From: Nitrospinota bacterium
GTDB lineage: Bacteria > Nitrospinota > Nitrospinia > Nitrospinales > Nitrospinaceae
Direction of reading: 5' to 3'
Length of the DNA: 36,294 nucleotides
Assembly: GCA_029879645.1 (NCBI GenBank)
Contig: JAOUPX010000018.1
Location: forward strand, 1-36,294
Shown in pieces: positions 35,773-36,294 of this stretch (position 1 is its first letter; each line of letters begins with the position of its first letter). Both the position numbers and the translations under genes were made by a program. A model generated the notes under the pieces. It made no database searches. It saw nothing but the letters and a program-made list of their open reading frames with translations, and was not told where the DNA came from.

Positions 35773-36294
35773 TCACGAAATCAGTTTTTTAAGAACATGG
35801 TCCCAGTCAGCCTCCGCCGCCTCCTGAGAAGTAATAGGCCCCATATCTCCGAATTTATCCCGATCACTATCAGTTAAATCAAGATCCTGATTGACTACAA
35901 AGCTCTCTTCATCGAAATCCATGGAATCTTCAAAAACCGATTTGGATTCAGAAGCTTCTGCGCCATCATATCCCTTGGCGTCCGGAGCCTTGGGAAACTC
36001 CTTCAACCGCCCCATCCAATTGGCCGGCGAATGCCCCTCACCATATCGGGAGTTTTCACCGACCGACTCCAGATATTCGCGATACAACCGGTAATGAGTG
36101 AAACGGAATGGGCTGATTCGGTTAGCCTGCAGGAAATCTTCAGAAGCCAACCGGTATTGCTTTTGGCGTAGGTAAATGCGACCCCGGTAAACCCGGGCAA
36201 GAAAATGATTGGGGTAAAGACTCAATACCATGTTCAAATTCAGTTGCGCCACTACAAAATTCTTGTTTTCTATATGCTTAATGGCCTGATCCAA
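35773..36294 (-). CDS. TPR protein, 3' part, runs off the window
   Basis: These 173 residues carry a TPR-like region at the start (IENKNFVVAQLNLNMVLSLYPNHFLARVYRGRIYLRQKQYRLASEDFLQANRISP, two helix-turn-helix repeats). An acidic, probably disordered tail (about 95-160; SMDFDEESF, DLDLTDSDRDKFGD) and a short helix ending KKLIS follow. The frame is open at the window edge (TTG at 36294), so the true start is probably outside. The stop at 35773 is 7 bp from the stop of the convergent GGDEF/EAL gene. The role is unknown, and TPR repeats suggest protein binding. Confidence 0.7.
   Translation of the reverse strand: MDQAIKHIENKNFVVAQLNLNMVLSLYPNHFLARVYRGRIYLRQKQYRLASEDFLQANRISPFRFTHYRLYREYLESVGENSRYGEGHSPANWMGRLKEFPKAPDAKGYDGAEASESKSVFEDSMDFDEESFVVNQDLDLTDSDRDKFGDMGPITSQEAAEADWDHVLKKLIS

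Overview
The window looks like chromosomal DNA from a Gram-negative bacterium: it encodes an RND exporter with a lipoprotein adaptor, an outer-membrane barrel, O-antigen-type sugar genes and a c-di-GMP enzyme. Gene content and protein style suggest a marine, Nitrospina-like (Nitrospinota) or deltaproteobacterial lineage. That is an impression from memory of such proteins, not a search result. No insertion sequence, integrase, CRISPR array or rRNA was seen. Many genes lack a clear Shine-Dalgarno sequence, so several starts were chosen by comparison with family N-termini.

Left region (1-5.7 kb): a divergent pair encodes a 1090-aa transglutaminase/DUF2126 protein (minus) and a 630-aa fusion of a class II glutamine-amidotransferase-like domain with a second transglutaminase (plus). 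To its right lies an intact tRNA-Ala(GGC) on the minus strand. A degenerate 3' fragment of a very similar tRNA-Ala forms the left edge of the window in the same orientation. This is the geometry left by integration at a tRNA 3' end. The two enzymes probably act in one poorly understood peptide or amide modification pathway. The amidotransferase domain lacks the usual Cys-2.

Envelope and transport (5.8-17.7 kb): a DUF502 membrane protein, a 923-aa exported protein of unknown function, an RND pump with its adaptor, an AMP-dependent acyl-CoA synthetase, an exported TPR/SUMF1-like protein and an unlisted 55-codon lysine-rich ORF.

Surface polysaccharide region (18.0-29.7 kb): a WbpA-type nucleotide-sugar dehydrogenase; a DegT-family aminotransferase with an N-terminal PIN-like domain; rfbB-rfbA-rfbD (no rfbC here); a fused glycosyltransferase/zinc-ribbon/methyltransferase; and two tandem GDP-mannose 4,6-dehydratase-family genes. 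Together these could supply UDP-GlcNAc-derived uronate or amino sugars, dTDP-deoxyhexose and GDP-deoxyhexose. nadE interrupts the cluster on the opposite strand.

Right region (29.7-36.3 kb): a VanZ-like protein whose start codon lies in a possible sequestering hairpin; a gene-poor 1.2-kb stretch with small signal-peptide-like ORFs; a LuxR-type regulator behind a near-consensus promoter; an outer-membrane barrel with C-tracts near its end; a compact structured palindrome; a CNB-PAS-GGDEF-EAL protein; and the 3' part of a TPR protein that runs off the window.
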